Origin: Puccinia triticina
Taxonomy: Eukaryota > Basidiomycota > Pucciniomycetes > Pucciniales > Pucciniaceae
DNA length: 64,000 nucleotides
Direction: 5' to 3'
Assembly (NCBI RefSeq): GCF_026914185.1
Contig: NC_070565.1
Coordinates: forward strand, 930,001 to 994,000
Both the position numbers and the translations under genes were made by a program. Positions 32,868-43,720 of this stretch are shown here, one piece after another. The notes below the pieces were generated by a model. That model did no database searches. It was not told the DNA's origin and was given only the letters and a program-made list of their open reading frames with translations. Numbering within the stretch: the first letter of the stretch is position 1; every line of letters begins with the position of its first letter.

Positions 32868-33325
32868 ACCTCATCGAGTGGATACAACACTCCACTATCT
32901 CGATGTATCCACTCGATGACCAACAGTTGGTCATTGAGTGGACTTATATATCCACTCAATGACCAACCGGGCCATTGAGTGGATACAACACTTCACTTGC
33001 TCAATGACCAACCGGGTCATCGACTGGACTTATCCACTCAATAGCCCGGTTGGTCATTGAGTGGATAAATACTCCACTTGATGGCCCGGTTGGTCATCAA
33101 GTGGAGTCGGTATCCACTCAGTGACCCGGTTGGTTGTTGAGTGGAACATACTCCACTCAATGACCAACTGGGCCATTGAGTGGATATAAATCCACTCAAT
33201 GACCTTCCTGTTCATTGGGTGGACTACAATACATCCACTTGATGGCCGACTGGGTCATTGAGTGGGTGAGGTGGGTCATAGGCTATAGCCACTCGATGAC
33301 CGGGTGGGTGGTCATTGAGTGGAGG
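32868..33325. repeat. Array of CCACTCAATGACC hairpins
   Basis: About ten hairpin units of 30-36 bp follow one another. A typical unit is TCCACTCAATGACC, a loop of about 6 bp such as AACCGG, then GGTCATTGAGTGGA, with 5-10 bp A/T-rich spacers (TTATATA, CATACT). Units differ by a few changes that are often mirrored in the opposite arm (ATTGAG/CTTGATG versions). This suggests each unit is copied or maintained as a hairpin. Confidence 0.85.
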
Positions 33326-33539
33326 GCGAGTTCGTCCATTTGCTTTCTTGGTTGATCAAGAGGTGGGTGGTTGGCTGGCTGGGTTTTTTTTGATTTACTG
33401 AAAAACACCAGCAATATGTTGAATTAAATTTTATTTTGGGTGAAATAATCAAAATGTCACGGATTATTTCACCAGTGATTATTTCACCAATTATATCAGC
33501 GCCAAAAGGGGCCTTAGAGCAGCAAGTGCAGCTCTCATG

Positions 33540-33823
33540 CATTTTCCACAGATGTACAGCTGTATCATAGATACTAGAATCAGGAATTCATCATTTTACA
33601 TGGCTTGTAGGTTCAAAACCATTAGAGTTACCCATTATTGGCCAATTTAGATTTGAAGGCCAGATGCAGGACTTCAATTTGGCACCTGGGCAGCCCATTT
33701 GGCTTTCAGGACACTATGGTGGTGTGGTGTCATAGTTTGACACCAGCCAAATGGGTTGAGGTGGTCCTCAGCGCTCAAGCCAAATTTAACCAAGTCCCTC
33801 CTTTGGAGGCTGATGCTTCGCGC
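33540..33823. repeat. Dispersed repeat, copy 2
   Basis: Aligns in the same orientation with 15537-15834. Shared stretches include ACATGGCTTGTAGGTTCAAA, ACTTCAATTTGGCACCTGGG and AGTTTGACACCAGCCAAA. No coding content is recognised. Confidence 0.65.
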
Positions 33824-33991
33824 GAGGGGCACCAGCCTTCCAACCCAGAAGGGAGGAGTGATGTGAGCCTGTGTCTCTAAAGTGACAGCACAACACAAGG
33901 ATTTGGGTGGGCACTATTTGGATTTCTTGGGATGAAGAAATTACAAATATTAAGGGAGAGAGAAAGAGGAAATGAAGATCTGAGATATTAA

Positions 33992-34376
33992 GGCCCCGTT
34001 TGGCACCAATATAAGTATAGGTGATATAATTGCCAATTAATTCAATAAAAAATACAAAATTTAACGTAAAGCCTCCAAATTTTTTTGTAGGCAACCTACA
34101 GTGCCGTTCTCTTCAACTGATAACTTGGATTCAACTGATTCAGCAATCTTCAGCACCATAATACCATTATATCTCTTCATATTGGTCAAAAGTGATATAA
34201 TGGTATTGTGGTGCCAAAGATGGCTGGATCAGTTGAATCCAAGTTATCAGTTGAAAAGAACAGCACTGTAGGTTGCCTACAAAAAAAAATTGGAAGCTTT
34301 ATGTTGAATTTTGTATTTTTTGTGGAATTAATTGGTGATTATCTCACCTATATTTATATTGGTGCCAAACAGGGCC
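33992..34376. mobile_element. 385-bp Tourist-like foldback MITE
   Basis: GGCCCCGTTTGGCACCAATA and TATTGGTGCCAAACAGGGCC are the ends, with TAA at 33989-33991 and 34377-34379. The whole element is an inverted repeat; inner arms include GTAGGCAACCTACAGTGC and GATAACTTGGATTCAACTGAT with their complements. No coding content. Confidence 0.87.
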
Positions 34377-34549
34377 TAAATTTGTTGGAATCTATGATGC
34401 ATGACACGCATACATGATTTGCATATGCAATATTCATATTTTTTCCATGGTGCATGAAGCAAGGGAGTGTGTTGGAATATATGCTTCAAGCTCCATTTGG
34501 GGGGCCAAGCTATATGATCTAATATCTAAAAATCACCAGTAAGACCAAC

Positions 34550-36259
34550 TGTGTGTTTAGCTCACACAGCCCGCAAACGGGTGACAAAATTTGAATTTTG
34601 TCACACAGACGAAATTCAAATGTCACCCCAAGTTCCCACCCCCGCCCAGTTGTCAGCTGGCTGGCATTTCGTCACCTGCCATTGCAAATCAATGGCAGGT
34701 GCAAGTGCACCTCTGGATGGCCATTACACCAGCCACACAGGGCACACACAGATCAAGCTCTCTCGATGACCGGGAATGACTGGCCATTGAGAGGACATGC
34801 ACACATTCTGTAGTACCGGCCATCAAGAGCAAACAGCATGCCTCTTGATGACCGGTACTGACCGATCATCAAGAGCACAGAAATCTTCTCAATGACCCGT
34901 ACTGACCGGTCACTAAGAGCAGTACCGGTCATCAAGAGCAACGTACATGCAACACTCTCAACGGCTGGTACTGACCGGCCATCAAGAAGACAACACACTC
35001 TTGGTGGCTGGTGCCGGTCATCAAGAGCAAAGCTGCCCTCTTGATGACCGGGACTGACTGCGCATCAAGAGGATGTAACGGGTCATCTCAAGAGCAGTAC
35101 CAGTCATCAAGAGCAACGTACTACACTCTTGACAGCTGGTACTGACCGGCCATCAAGAGGACATGTATGCACTCTCAATGGCTGGTGCCGGTCATTGAGA
35201 GCAAAGCTGCCCTCTCAATGACTGGTACTGACCGGGCATCAAGAGGATATACATAGATCACTCTTGATGGGAGAAAAGCAGCCCTCCCAATGACCAGTAA
35301 TGACTGGGTACCGGTCATCTAGAGGGCTGTTTTGCTCTCAATGGCTGGTACAAGCCATTGAGAGTGTAGTACTTTTCTCCCCATCAAGAGGGTTGCTTTG
35401 CTATCCTCTCGATGACCGGCACCAAGGAGTGATTTGCTCTTGTTGACCGGCACCGGCTATCAAGAGTGTGTATATGTCCTCTCAATGGCCAATCAGTACC
35501 GGTCATTGATGCGTTGCTCTCAATGACTGGAACCAGCCATTGAGAGTGCGCGCATCTCCTCTTGATGACCGGTTAGTACCAGCCATCGAGAGTGTAGTAC
35601 GTTGCTCTCGATGATTGGTTGGTACCGGTCATCGAGAGGATTGCTTTGCTCTTGATGATTGGTCAGTACTGTTCATTGAGAGGGCAGCTTTGCTCTTGAT
35701 GACCGGCACCAGCCATCGAGAGGGCAACTTTGCTCTTGATGACCGGCACCAGCCACCAAGAGTGTGTTGTCTTCTTGATGGCCGGTCAGTACCAGCCGTT
35801 GAGAGTGTTGCATGTACGTTGCTCTTGATGACCGGTACTGCTCTTAGTGACCGGTCAGTACGGGTCATTGAGAAGATTTCTGTGCTCTTGATGATCGGTC
35901 AGTACCGGTCATCAAGAGGCATGCTGTTTGCTCTTGATGGCCGGTACTACAGAATGTGTGCATGTCCTCTCAATGGCCAGTCATTCCCGGTCATCGAGAG
36001 AGCTTGATCTGTGTGTGCCCTGTGTGGCTGGTGTAATGGCCATCCAGAGGTGCACTTGCACCTGCCATTGATTTGCAATGGCAGGTGACGAAATGCCAGC
36101 CAGCTGACAACTGGGCGGGGGTGGGAACTTGGGGTGACATTTGAATTTCGTCAGCTCGACAAAATTCAAATTTTGTCACCCGTTTGCGGGCTGTGTCAGT
36201 GGTATAAGAGCAGCTCTCATGAATGTAGAAGGTCGTGGGTTCAAATCCCACAACACACA
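34550..36259 (+). mobile_element. tRNA-Met-like SINE head, split by a 1.6-kb foldback element
   Basis: 34550-34564 (TGTGTGTTTAGCTCA) and 36199-36259 join to a tRNA-like head once the insert and one TCA copy are removed. It has a 7-bp acceptor stem (TGTGTGT with ACACACA at 36253-36259), A box TTAGCTCAGTGGTATAAGAGC, a CTCTCAT anticodon region, GAAGGTCGTGG and B box GGTTCAAATCC (36238-36248). From memory it resembles an elongator tRNA-Met. The anticodon stem pairs poorly, so a tRNA-derived SINE is more likely than a functional tRNA. Sequence after 36260 may be the SINE body, with no clear end found. Confidence 0.62.
34565..36195. mobile_element. 1.63-kb giant foldback element made of CTCTTGATGACCGG hairpins
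   Basis: The two ends are exact inverted repeats beginning CACAGCCCGCAAACGGGTGA. The arms stay nearly identical for about 480 bp each (34565 to about 35042 and about 35718 to 36195). The target duplication is TCA (34562-34564, 36196-36198). CACAG ends with a 3-bp duplication fit a CACTA-like non-autonomous element. From about 34760 to 36000, including the 670-bp centre, the sequence is an array of hairpin units, typically CTCTTGATGACCGG, TACTGA, CCGGTCATCAAGAG. It has no real coding capacity; frames across it (for example 35615-36007) are repeat translation. Confidence 0.82.
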
Positions 36260-37097
36260 ATTCTTTTCACCTGAGTAATTTCAAAAAAATTCTGAGTTTG
36301 ATTGATAAATGTGGGGTACTAACATCCACTGGCAATGCTACTCCTTAAGGGAGTGCTGCCAAGCTGTGATAGAGAGTGCAACAGCCTCTTCTCACCAAGG
36401 AAATGTGGAAGGACTCTGAATTAGACAAGTCTAATCCGCCAAAAAACAAAGTCTATTTAGTTGATAGTCAAGGTTCTTCAAAGGGAAACCTATGTGGTTT
36501 GTTTCTTACAAAAACCACAGAAAAAGAAGGATGAACAGTCTGGAAGATCCTTTGTATATAAGGTCAAAATATCTGAAGACCTGTGATCAAAAGAAGAGCA
36601 AAAGAAAGAAGGGACAGAAAACAGTCAAGAGACAGACAGGGGTAACTCTGAGATACTCAAGGTTCAGTGAAAAAGGGTACCAACTGTCAATATCCTTGGC
36701 ACCTGTGACAGAAGGTGTACTGGGAGTATAGTGGCCTTTTGGTTGGTGATCCTAGGGTGTCTCTGGGTGTGGTTCTGGTTGTCTGAATTCTGTGGATCCT
36801 CCTGATGCTTGGGTGACCCTCACTTTGAAATCACAGTTTGCTTATTTAATTACATATGATATGTACAAGTGGCTGGCGTGCCTGGTAGCACTTCATGTCA
36901 CTCACCAGGGGGGATGTGCTGCACCCTCTAGAGAGTGCCAGACCGTAATTTCTATCTAGAATTCTGGCAGATATGTTCCATTGCCTCATGTGTAACTGAA
37001 TTGTGGGTTTGTTGTATGTTTATAATCAACTTTTACTGATCTTATCTGTATCTAATCTTGTTGTGTCTGGCAAGTTAAACTGAACTAATGGGTATTT
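36260..37097. other. Intergenic; possible SINE body, otherwise nothing recognised
   Basis: 36260-36480 follows the tRNA-like head without a break and may be SINE body. No poly(A) or other tail and no target duplication was found. No exon is supported to 37097. Confidence 0.35.
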
Positions 37098-37560
37098 CCA
37101 CTCAGTGGCCAGTGCACAAAAAGGGATTCTCCGCCAACCAATTTGTACCTGCCATCAAGTGGAGACATCCTCCGCTTGATTACTTGGTTGGATGCCCATC
37201 AAGTGGATAAACCCTTGACTTGATGACTGGTTTAGATGATCATCAAGTGGAGAAATCCTCCATTCTATGATCTTTGCTATTGGCCATTGAGTGGAGAAAT
37301 CCTCCATTCTATGATCTTTGCTATTGACCATTGAGTGGAGAAATTCTCCACTTGATGACCATGTATAAAGCCCATCAAGTGGAGAAATCCTCCACTGCAT
37401 GGACAGTTTCTATGGTCATCAAGTGGAGAAATCCTCCATTCTATGATCTTTGCTATTGGCCATTGAGTGGAGAAATCATCCATTCTATGATCTTTGCTAT
37501 TGACCATTGAGTGGAGAAATCCTCCACTGCATGGACAGTTTCTATGGTCATTGAGTGGAG
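37098..37560. repeat. Array of CATCAAGTGGAG/CTCCACTTGATG words
   Basis: About nine units of 40-50 bp. Two versions alternate: a true hairpin (CTCCACTTGATGACC...GCCCATCAAGTGGAG) and a half-degenerate one (CTCCATTCTATGATCTTTGC, TATTG, CCATTGAGTGGAG). The latter is repeated nearly identically at 37257, 37307, 37436 and 37485, so tandem duplication of units has also happened. Flanking TIRs could not be defined. Confidence 0.8.
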
Positions 37561-37818
37561 AGCATCTTATCTCAATTCCTTGTGTATACCCACCATTGGG
37601 TGCAGGAATCTAAAAGAATTCAGAAGACTAAAAGTTTATTGCTTCTAATTAGAACGTGCTAAATACATTATTTTCTAGTAATAAAATTGTGTTTAAGTGT
37701 ATTTACCTAAAAGCAGGCGAGGAGACCGCTGCTTGCTTAAAGGAGAACTTCAAGAGAAGAAAAGATTTAGAGAAATTTATCTCTTTCTCTACGGCTGAGT
37801 AGCTCAAGTAGAGTTGTA

Positions 37819-38908
37819 CTATGGGGTTCTTTTTCCAGTTTGCTGAGCTTCTGCAAAAAAACGTATAAGCGCTCCTACTTTGTCGACTTGCTCTCCTGCT
37901 CTTTGAGCGGAATCGGCTTGTTCTGTCTTTTCCTGTTCAACGATGTCTGAGGAAATTATTGGGATGCGGCATTAGCTCAACATCTTGATCAGCTTGTCAG
38001 AAGTTTATTCAGCCGCTATGGAGCTCCGCTTGGTGGGGCCGGCGGCAGCGCTGTGAGGGGAAGGTGTCAAGTGACTGCCCTCAGAATGGTCCGAGTGAAA
38101 TCGCCGGTGTGATCGAGAATAGATAGCTGGTGTGTGGAGGTGGTTTTGAGAGTTCGCCGGGGTTTGGATCCTCGGCGGCGTTTGTGTTTGGGTGTTGGTG
38201 TTTTCAGGGATCAGGCTCGGTGCGCAGGTATCGGAAAAGAATCCAAAAAAAAAAAAAAAAAAAAAAAAAAATCGATCCAATTTCTTGATAGCCCGTCGTG
38301 GATCAGACTGAATGCTATGCCTCCTATCCTCCAAGTTCGCCGGGAACTTGGACTCCTGGAGGCCTGTCACAGACAAATCATCATCTCCTCGCGCGCCGTG
38401 CGCGCGCGCAACACAAACAAACCGAGACAAGGAAAGAAACAGAAAACAAAACAGAGGGAAAAAGACGGAGGAATGGACCAAGAGCTAAAACATAAGAAGA
38501 TAAGGAAGAACAAAGAGAAATCATGAAAAATCAGGATAAATGGGAAAAACACATGACATCAGACTGAAAAAAAAAGAAGAAACAACAAAACAAGCTAGGA
38601 ATAAATCCACAGTCAATCTGTGTTAGGACCAAGAAAGGTGAAGAAGGATAGGGAGCTGGGAAAGGGAAAGATCAGAACAGGAAAAGGAAAAGGGGAAGTA
38701 TGGGAGATAGGGGGGGGGGGGAGTTAAGGGTTTTGAGGGATCTTGAGTTTTGAAGGATCTTGAGTCTGATCTTGTTCCTGAATACGTGCACCGGTGTGGC
38801 CACCACACCGCTTACCTTTGGCGCTAGCTTTGGATATTCTTTCTGCAAGTGACTTGCTCTTGGGATTTTCCACAAGTTTGATTTTTCATCTCGCTGGAGT
38901 CGAACCTG
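37819..38908 (-). CDS. Possible unidentified gene, exon fragments
   Basis: Three stretches look coding on the minus strand. One is 38816-38908, with acceptor TGCAG, donor AAG|GTAAGC and VRLQRDEKSNLWKIPRASHL. Another is about 38007-38240, a Ser/Thr/His-rich frame with NTQTQTPPRIQTPANSQ ending at a TAA. The third is 37819-37946, an amphipathic end with DIVEQEKTEQADSAQRAGEQ and ALIRFFAEAQQTGKRTP then TAG. I could not join them into one consistent frame; a poly(A/T) run at 38247-38271 lies between. This may be a real gene with further exons, or a relic. Confidence 0.28.
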
Positions 38909-38925
38909 CATAAACCATGTATTAA

Positions 38926-39122
38926 GGGTGCTCAAAGTTGAAATCATATTTTTTTCAAATCATAAAATCATAGAATCATAACACTTTTGAGTGATCATTT
39001 TTTATGTACCATTTTAGAATTGTTGCTCTTTTTTTAATGATTGGGTGTTACACATTTTTTTCAGATTAAAATTTTATGAATTTATGGTGTTATGATTTTA
39101 TGCAGTCAACTTTGAACACCCC
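38926..39122. mobile_element. MITE, GGGTGCTCAAAGTTGA ends
   Basis: GGGTGCTCAAAGTTGA and TCAACTTTGAACACCCC are inverted ends of a 197-bp A/T-rich element with inner ATCATAAAATC/GATTTTATG words. Same end family as 27081-27255. Confidence 0.72.
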
Positions 39123-40252
39123 TATTGGAGTTTCAGTTTTACGACTCTGCGCTGCTGTTTTGGACTGCAGAAGTGGTTTGCTTTGTTCACCAGATTCCGC
39201 AGCTGTTGTAGCTCCCGGCCGCTCTCTCATTTTATGAGCGCTGCGCCGTTTGCCTGTGCTGATATTCTCACAGAATCCTTCACTTGATTACAGGTGACTG
39301 GGCTGTGAAAGGACCAGCTCAACAACCAGTACATGTAGGTAATTGAGGAGTCTCTTTACCAGCTTGATGAACCAGCCATTACTGTACATCAAGCTGTGCA
39401 AGTCCCAGCTAAAAGGCCAGTAAATTCTGGCAATTCGGCGGCACTTTTGCAAGCTGGGGCGCCACTTTATACTGCCTACAGAGCTTGGGAATGTTGGCTT
39501 GATGACCAGTATGTGCTGGTCATTGCACTAGGGTTTTTCCCATGTAATGACCAATAATTCCTGTTTGGATGCCTGGTGTGATATCATAAATTGCATAATA
39601 ATATGCATAAAACCCAAGGTGCAATTCCAACTGTAATAAATCCAATCAAAAAATGATCAGATTTATAACATGGCTGTTTGGTGCATCCAGGGCAGAAAGT
39701 GTCATACATGTAGCCTGCACACACCTGGGAGTACATGACCTCACACAACATCTTGATGACCTGTTCAACCCGAGCTTAAAAGCGTCTCCAAAGGAGAGGC
39801 TTACTGGTAAAGTTGGAGGCGCGGCCTGACAAGATCGGGCTTTTTGTGATATTTTGCTGTTTTTTTACTTCAACATCATGTAGCACCTCCGCCCCAGTAT
39901 CTTAAAGAAAAATAAAATTTACAGAAGTGTAGATTACCTTCCTGCCTTTCATTCAAAAAAAAAAAACCATGTCAATAGCAGCTCCCTTACAGTTTCTACG
40001 TTGGTTTCAAGAAAGCCATGTCCCACCAAGTCCAAAATGGTGGATTGAGTTAAATATTTTGGTCCAAAAAGCCTTTGGATCAGCGGATCAGACCCGCATG
40101 CCCGGATCCACAATATGCACTTATTTTCTTGCGGTTTTTCCAAATTTGAAATAAATGGCTCTGAGGCCTCAGGAGAGCTCAGGAGCCTAATACAATCAAG
40201 AAGTCCCTCAGAAGATATCTTTCCTCACAGACGGCGGCGGACAGTCTAATAA
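39123..40252. other. Intergenic, loose CAGCTTGATGACCAG words
   Basis: Around 39300-39560 there are scattered ACCAGCTTGATGAACCAG, TTGATGACCAGTATGTGCTGGT and related words, a sparse version of the hairpin arrays at 33-36 kb. No exon is supported. Confidence 0.4.
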
Positions 40253-41030
40253 ATGGCGAAGAAACAAGCAAACATAAGCTCAAGCATGAAGTTGATTGCG
40301 CCAACCCCAAACTCAAATGCTAAGAAGAAAGACAATAGCAAAAAGACGGGCAGAAGTGGAAAGCCAAAGAAAAAAATAGCAGAGCTAGAGTTGAAATGAC
40401 AGTGTGTAATAAATTGCTTAAGATGAATGAGTTGACATTGAAAAACAAGATAGCAACTGTGGTGAAAAAAATTACGGCGGTGAAGAGGCCAAGCCAATTC
40501 ATATTGACACAGTTTCCAATCTTGCTAGAGGATGTGATACATTTCTATTGGCCAGAACTGGTTTTGGAAAATCAAGGATACCAGAAATCTATCATACGCT
40601 TTTACCAAAAAATAGAAAAGGTGTTGTATTGGTCCTCAACCCTTTGGATGCGCTTGGCAATAATCAAGTTGAGGAGAAAAAGGGAAAATTCTCTGCAATC
40701 AATCTGACCAAGCTCACCTTTAACAAGACTGTTGCCAAAGAAATCAAGGATGGAAAGTACAACTTTGTCTACCTCAGTCCAGAAATTTTTATGAACAACA
40801 AGCTATGGGACACGGTGTATTTCAGCTCATAATTTCAAAACATACTTGCACTGGTTGTTGTCAACAAAGCTCATATGATCTACATATGGGGACAGGTTGA
40901 AAGCTCGCACTGGAAGTCCAGGACAATTTTGATCATAGTTTGCCATGAGGATGGAGGAATCTTGTTCTATGGAAATAAAGTTATTTCATTTGGATCAAGT
41001 GTATCAAGCAGTTTAGGATTGGGATGGTGG
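40253..41030 (+). pseudogene. RecQ-like DEAD/DEAH helicase relic
   Basis: From an ATG at 40253 a Lys-rich N-terminus (MAKKQANISSS) breaks at a stop near 40399. After a frameshift the helicase start follows: TVSNLARGCDTFLLARTGFGKS (Walker A), RKGVVLVLNPLDALGNNQV, KYNFVYLSPEIF, then a TAA at 40830-40832, and beyond it LALVVVNKAHMIYIWG. The motif II position reads NKAH instead of DEAH. Such RecQ-type fragments are multi-copy in rust genomes, probably as passengers of mobile elements. Only the first helicase lobe is present, and it cannot encode an active enzyme. Confidence 0.75.
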
Positions 41031-41080
41031 ATATATCCCCAAGTCCCATGAAACATCATCAAAAAATGTCCCACCAAATA

Positions 41081-41272
41081 GGGGGGTTCACATTTCAAAA
41101 AAGCAATGCTGATTTTTTCTGCTCATACACCTGTGAGTAAGGTTTATGCCTTGCAGATTACTTCCAAAGGGGAGCTGCCCAGTCAAACATTTTTGCTTTC
41201 TCAGGATTTTCAAAAGCTGCATCTGCTGGTTTTGGTGGCTGATTTCCGAAATCAGCCTTATGTGAACCCCCC
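41081..41272. mobile_element. MITE-like inverted repeat, GGGGGGTTCACAT ends (TA)
   Basis: GGGGGGTTCACATTTC and its near-complement TTATGTGAACCCCCC enclose 192 bp and are bordered by TA on both sides. Inner words GCTGATTT/AAATCAGC are also inverted. Confidence 0.75.
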
Positions 41273-43201
41273 TAATGGTTATGAACACACTCTTCTTTAT
41301 CTAGATTATCAATGCACAGCGACGGTCCAATAGTACCGTTGATTTTCATTGCGGCTTGCAAGTCTCTTGTGGCGCAATTGGTCAATGTATGGAGTGCTGA
41401 CATCGCCATATCTCAAGATGAGGTCAATCCTAGTAGGTTCATGTTGAGCTAGAGTATTCTTATACCTTAGTTTCTCTATGCTTCTACTAAAACACTGTCA
41501 GTCATGTATATAGTCTACACATGATTGCCTCAGGATTTTTCTTCTCTAGTGAATCAGAACCAACTTCTCACTCCCTCAAGTGTCACAGTCTTATCATCCT
41601 GTGAACTTCTGGTTTTTCCCCCTCGTCTCTCTCAACAGTTCAGATATGTAATGAACTTTATGATATCATTGGCTGCCCCAAACACCAAATAAACGGGTGT
41701 CATACCCCCGGCTCCCCCCGTTAGCCCAATTTATCACATTACATCGCGCGGCCAAACAGGGCCTCAAATTCTTTTTGCTCTTTCAGCATTGGTCCAACTC
41801 CAATGCCTAGGCCAACCCAGAAGCAGCAAGAGAGCTCTGCTTCCCAAGCCAGCCCAATGAGGGCCGGGGGGCAAAGCTTATGAAGCGCCAGTTGGACCGC
41901 AGTGAGCACGTAGTGAGATGATGGGAGCAAGGGACACAAGCGGAAAAGATATTCACCTATTGAGGTGAGAGGTGAGGATGACCGATAAGAGTGAGGAAAA
42001 GAAAAGAAAAAGAACATAAACATAAACAAGCTCAGGTGATTGGTCTAGATACAACAAGGTTTAGCCCTAAGTTCAGTATATACACAACCAACTGAGTTCC
42101 CCCTTTTCCTTCACTCGGTACCCCCTTTCCTCCTGATGAGTGAGTGTCGCTGAACTGTCACAAAGCTATTCTCCCCGAACAACGTGCTCAGGACGTCAGC
42201 CCGATATCGGGAGGAGGATATGCCGCGCAGCTTATTTCCGGGAAGGAAGAAGAAAAAATGTTCACAAAAGGAAAGCTCGCCATAAGGGCGAAGAGGTACG
42301 ACCTTAAACTCAGTGTAGGTGGACGGTAGCAAAAAAGTTTAGGATGGAACTTGAAGTGTATTCTTGAAGGACCCTCTATCTCCCTAAAAGACAGGTAGAG
42401 GGATGTGAATTTTGGAAATGGCTATTGAGAGGAACTCAAGCGAAGAGGCTGACCGGCGATTGAGAACTCGAGTGTTTCCGATGCCGAGTCCCACCAAAAA
42501 TCAGTGTTGCCAGGCGTGTGCCCCTTGCGCGAAGTCCGAGCTGCCTCCCCCGGAGGATTCCGTCGCCCCCCTCCAAAGAGACTTTGTTATAACTCTCGAA
42601 GTGAATTGCCAATCGGGAAAAGTGTCAAGCTGGAAGCTATTCCGCCGAGGATTTTTGGCGTGGTGTCACCCGGTCTTCTTCGTGTCATTTCACTTTTGGG
42701 AACAGCCGTCCGGCCTAACAAATTTAGCAGTTTCACTGGGCGCTCTGCGGGTCTCACAACCTTCCACTATGTTCCGTTAATCGAGAAAGAAACTGTTAAT
42801 TGCGGATCACACTCCATTTTTAATCTAAGAGTATGTTCTCATTGGAGTGGAAATATGAAGTCTTGCAGAATCAAGTCACATGAGAATGAAGTGAAGGGAA
42901 ACATAGAGAAAGAAAGAAAAAAACATGGACGATACAGGAATACTATAACCTACCAGACTGGCTGGCACATCGCCTAGCTTTATGGCTACAATGATGAAGA
43001 GGACTACATAAATTGTATCAAGGGAGAGGGAGGTGACCATGCGCATGCAGCAAGGAAAGCTGGTGAGCGGAAGGAAGTAAGACTTGAGATTCCAATACAA
43101 CGAAAGGGTGAAAGAGGGATATCACCGCGCAGGGTTTTGACGGAAATTGAATCAGTGGATAAGATTGTTGGTACTCGGAAAGTGCCGCATTCAATATGTC
43201 T
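41273..43201. other. Intergenic; weak open frames only
   Basis: A fragment near 41750-41765 (CCAAACAGGGCC) looks like the right end of a Tourist-like MITE without its partner. Open frames 42412-42780 and 42504-42977 overlap in different frames, and neither shows a recognisable family or consistent splice signals, so I do not call a gene. Confidence 0.4.
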
Positions 43202-43720
43202 TCAGTGCGGTACTAGTCCGGGTTGGCAGATATTGCCAACATCGACTGTCTGAGCAATTTTGACTTTTGGGTTAGTAGTCTAAAAAAAGATGTTCGGAGT
43301 TGGCAAGCAGGTTAGTTCATGATTTCAAGAGGTATTTTGGAGGACAGAAATGTGTAGCAACTCACATCTTGGAGTTTTAGTGTGTGTCGTTGGCAACAAT
43401 AGTTAGTAAACATATGCAGTGATTTCTCACAAGCATAATGTGTTCTATGGCCTCCTGCTAACGCCACTGTTGAAGTAGAACAAATCAAATAATCAGCCAA
43501 ACTGCTTGCAAGTGCTCCTTGAAGCAAGGCATGATTTGAATGTGGGCTTACTTTTGGTGGTTTGGGGGGATGTGGGCGGGTTCGCGTTTCGGCCGCAGTA
43601 TCCGATCGGGTGAACGATGCTGCATGAAAAAGGGGAATCGGCGTTGGGTTGCGCACGATCCGCGGTGACCAGGCCCAGAGCTGTCCCAAGAACAAAGACT
43701 GTAAGAAATTGAAGGTGCAT
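43202..43720 (-). CDS. Small secreted cysteine-containing protein 1 (candidate effector)
   Basis: Three exons (43552-43720, 43366-43466, 43202-43279) join in frame to 115 residues. The N-terminus is a typical signal peptide (LTVFVLGTALGLVTA, cleavage likely before DRAQP). The mature part has six Cys in the order C-x8-C ... C-x10-CC ... C, with QPNADSPFSC and GYCGR near the start, HYACEKS and NYCCQRH in exon 2, and GNICQPG near the end. The first introns of this gene and of the gene at 45560-46083 have the same phase, the second introns likewise, and the Cys pattern is shared, so the two are paralogues. No known domain is recognised. Size, secretion signal and Cys content fit a rust effector-like protein, but that role is an inference. 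Confidence 0.78.

Larger units (their letters stand above)
32524..33513. mobile_element. Tourist-like element carrying an inner MITE and a palindromic-word array
   Basis: The ends GGCCCTGTTTGGCACCGATA and its diverged complement ...ATATCAGCGCCAAAAGGGGCC lie between TTA copies (32521-32523, 33514-33516), as in PIF/Harbinger-related MITEs. Inside are a smaller related MITE (32580-32740) and an array of GAGTGGA/TCCACTC hairpins (32868-33325). At 990 bp it is far longer than its relatives, mainly because of the array. Confidence 0.75.

Noticed and set aside
35615..36007. 130-codon frame with repeated 'ALDDWSV/DGRSVPAVE' units
   Set aside because: It is the translation of the CTCTTGATGACCGG hairpin array; the same peptide appears on the opposite strand of the other arm.
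34753..36007. Possible CRISPR array
   Set aside because: Units are diverged, self-complementary and without unique spacers, and the genome is eukaryotic.
35991..36260. Frame with 'VGFEPTT', often seen in protein databases
   Set aside because: This peptide is the known by-product of translating a tRNA-like B box; here it comes from the SINE head.
42412..42977. Two overlapping frames of 122 and 157 codons
   Set aside because: They lie in different frames over the same bases with no recognisable domain, so neither can be preferred.
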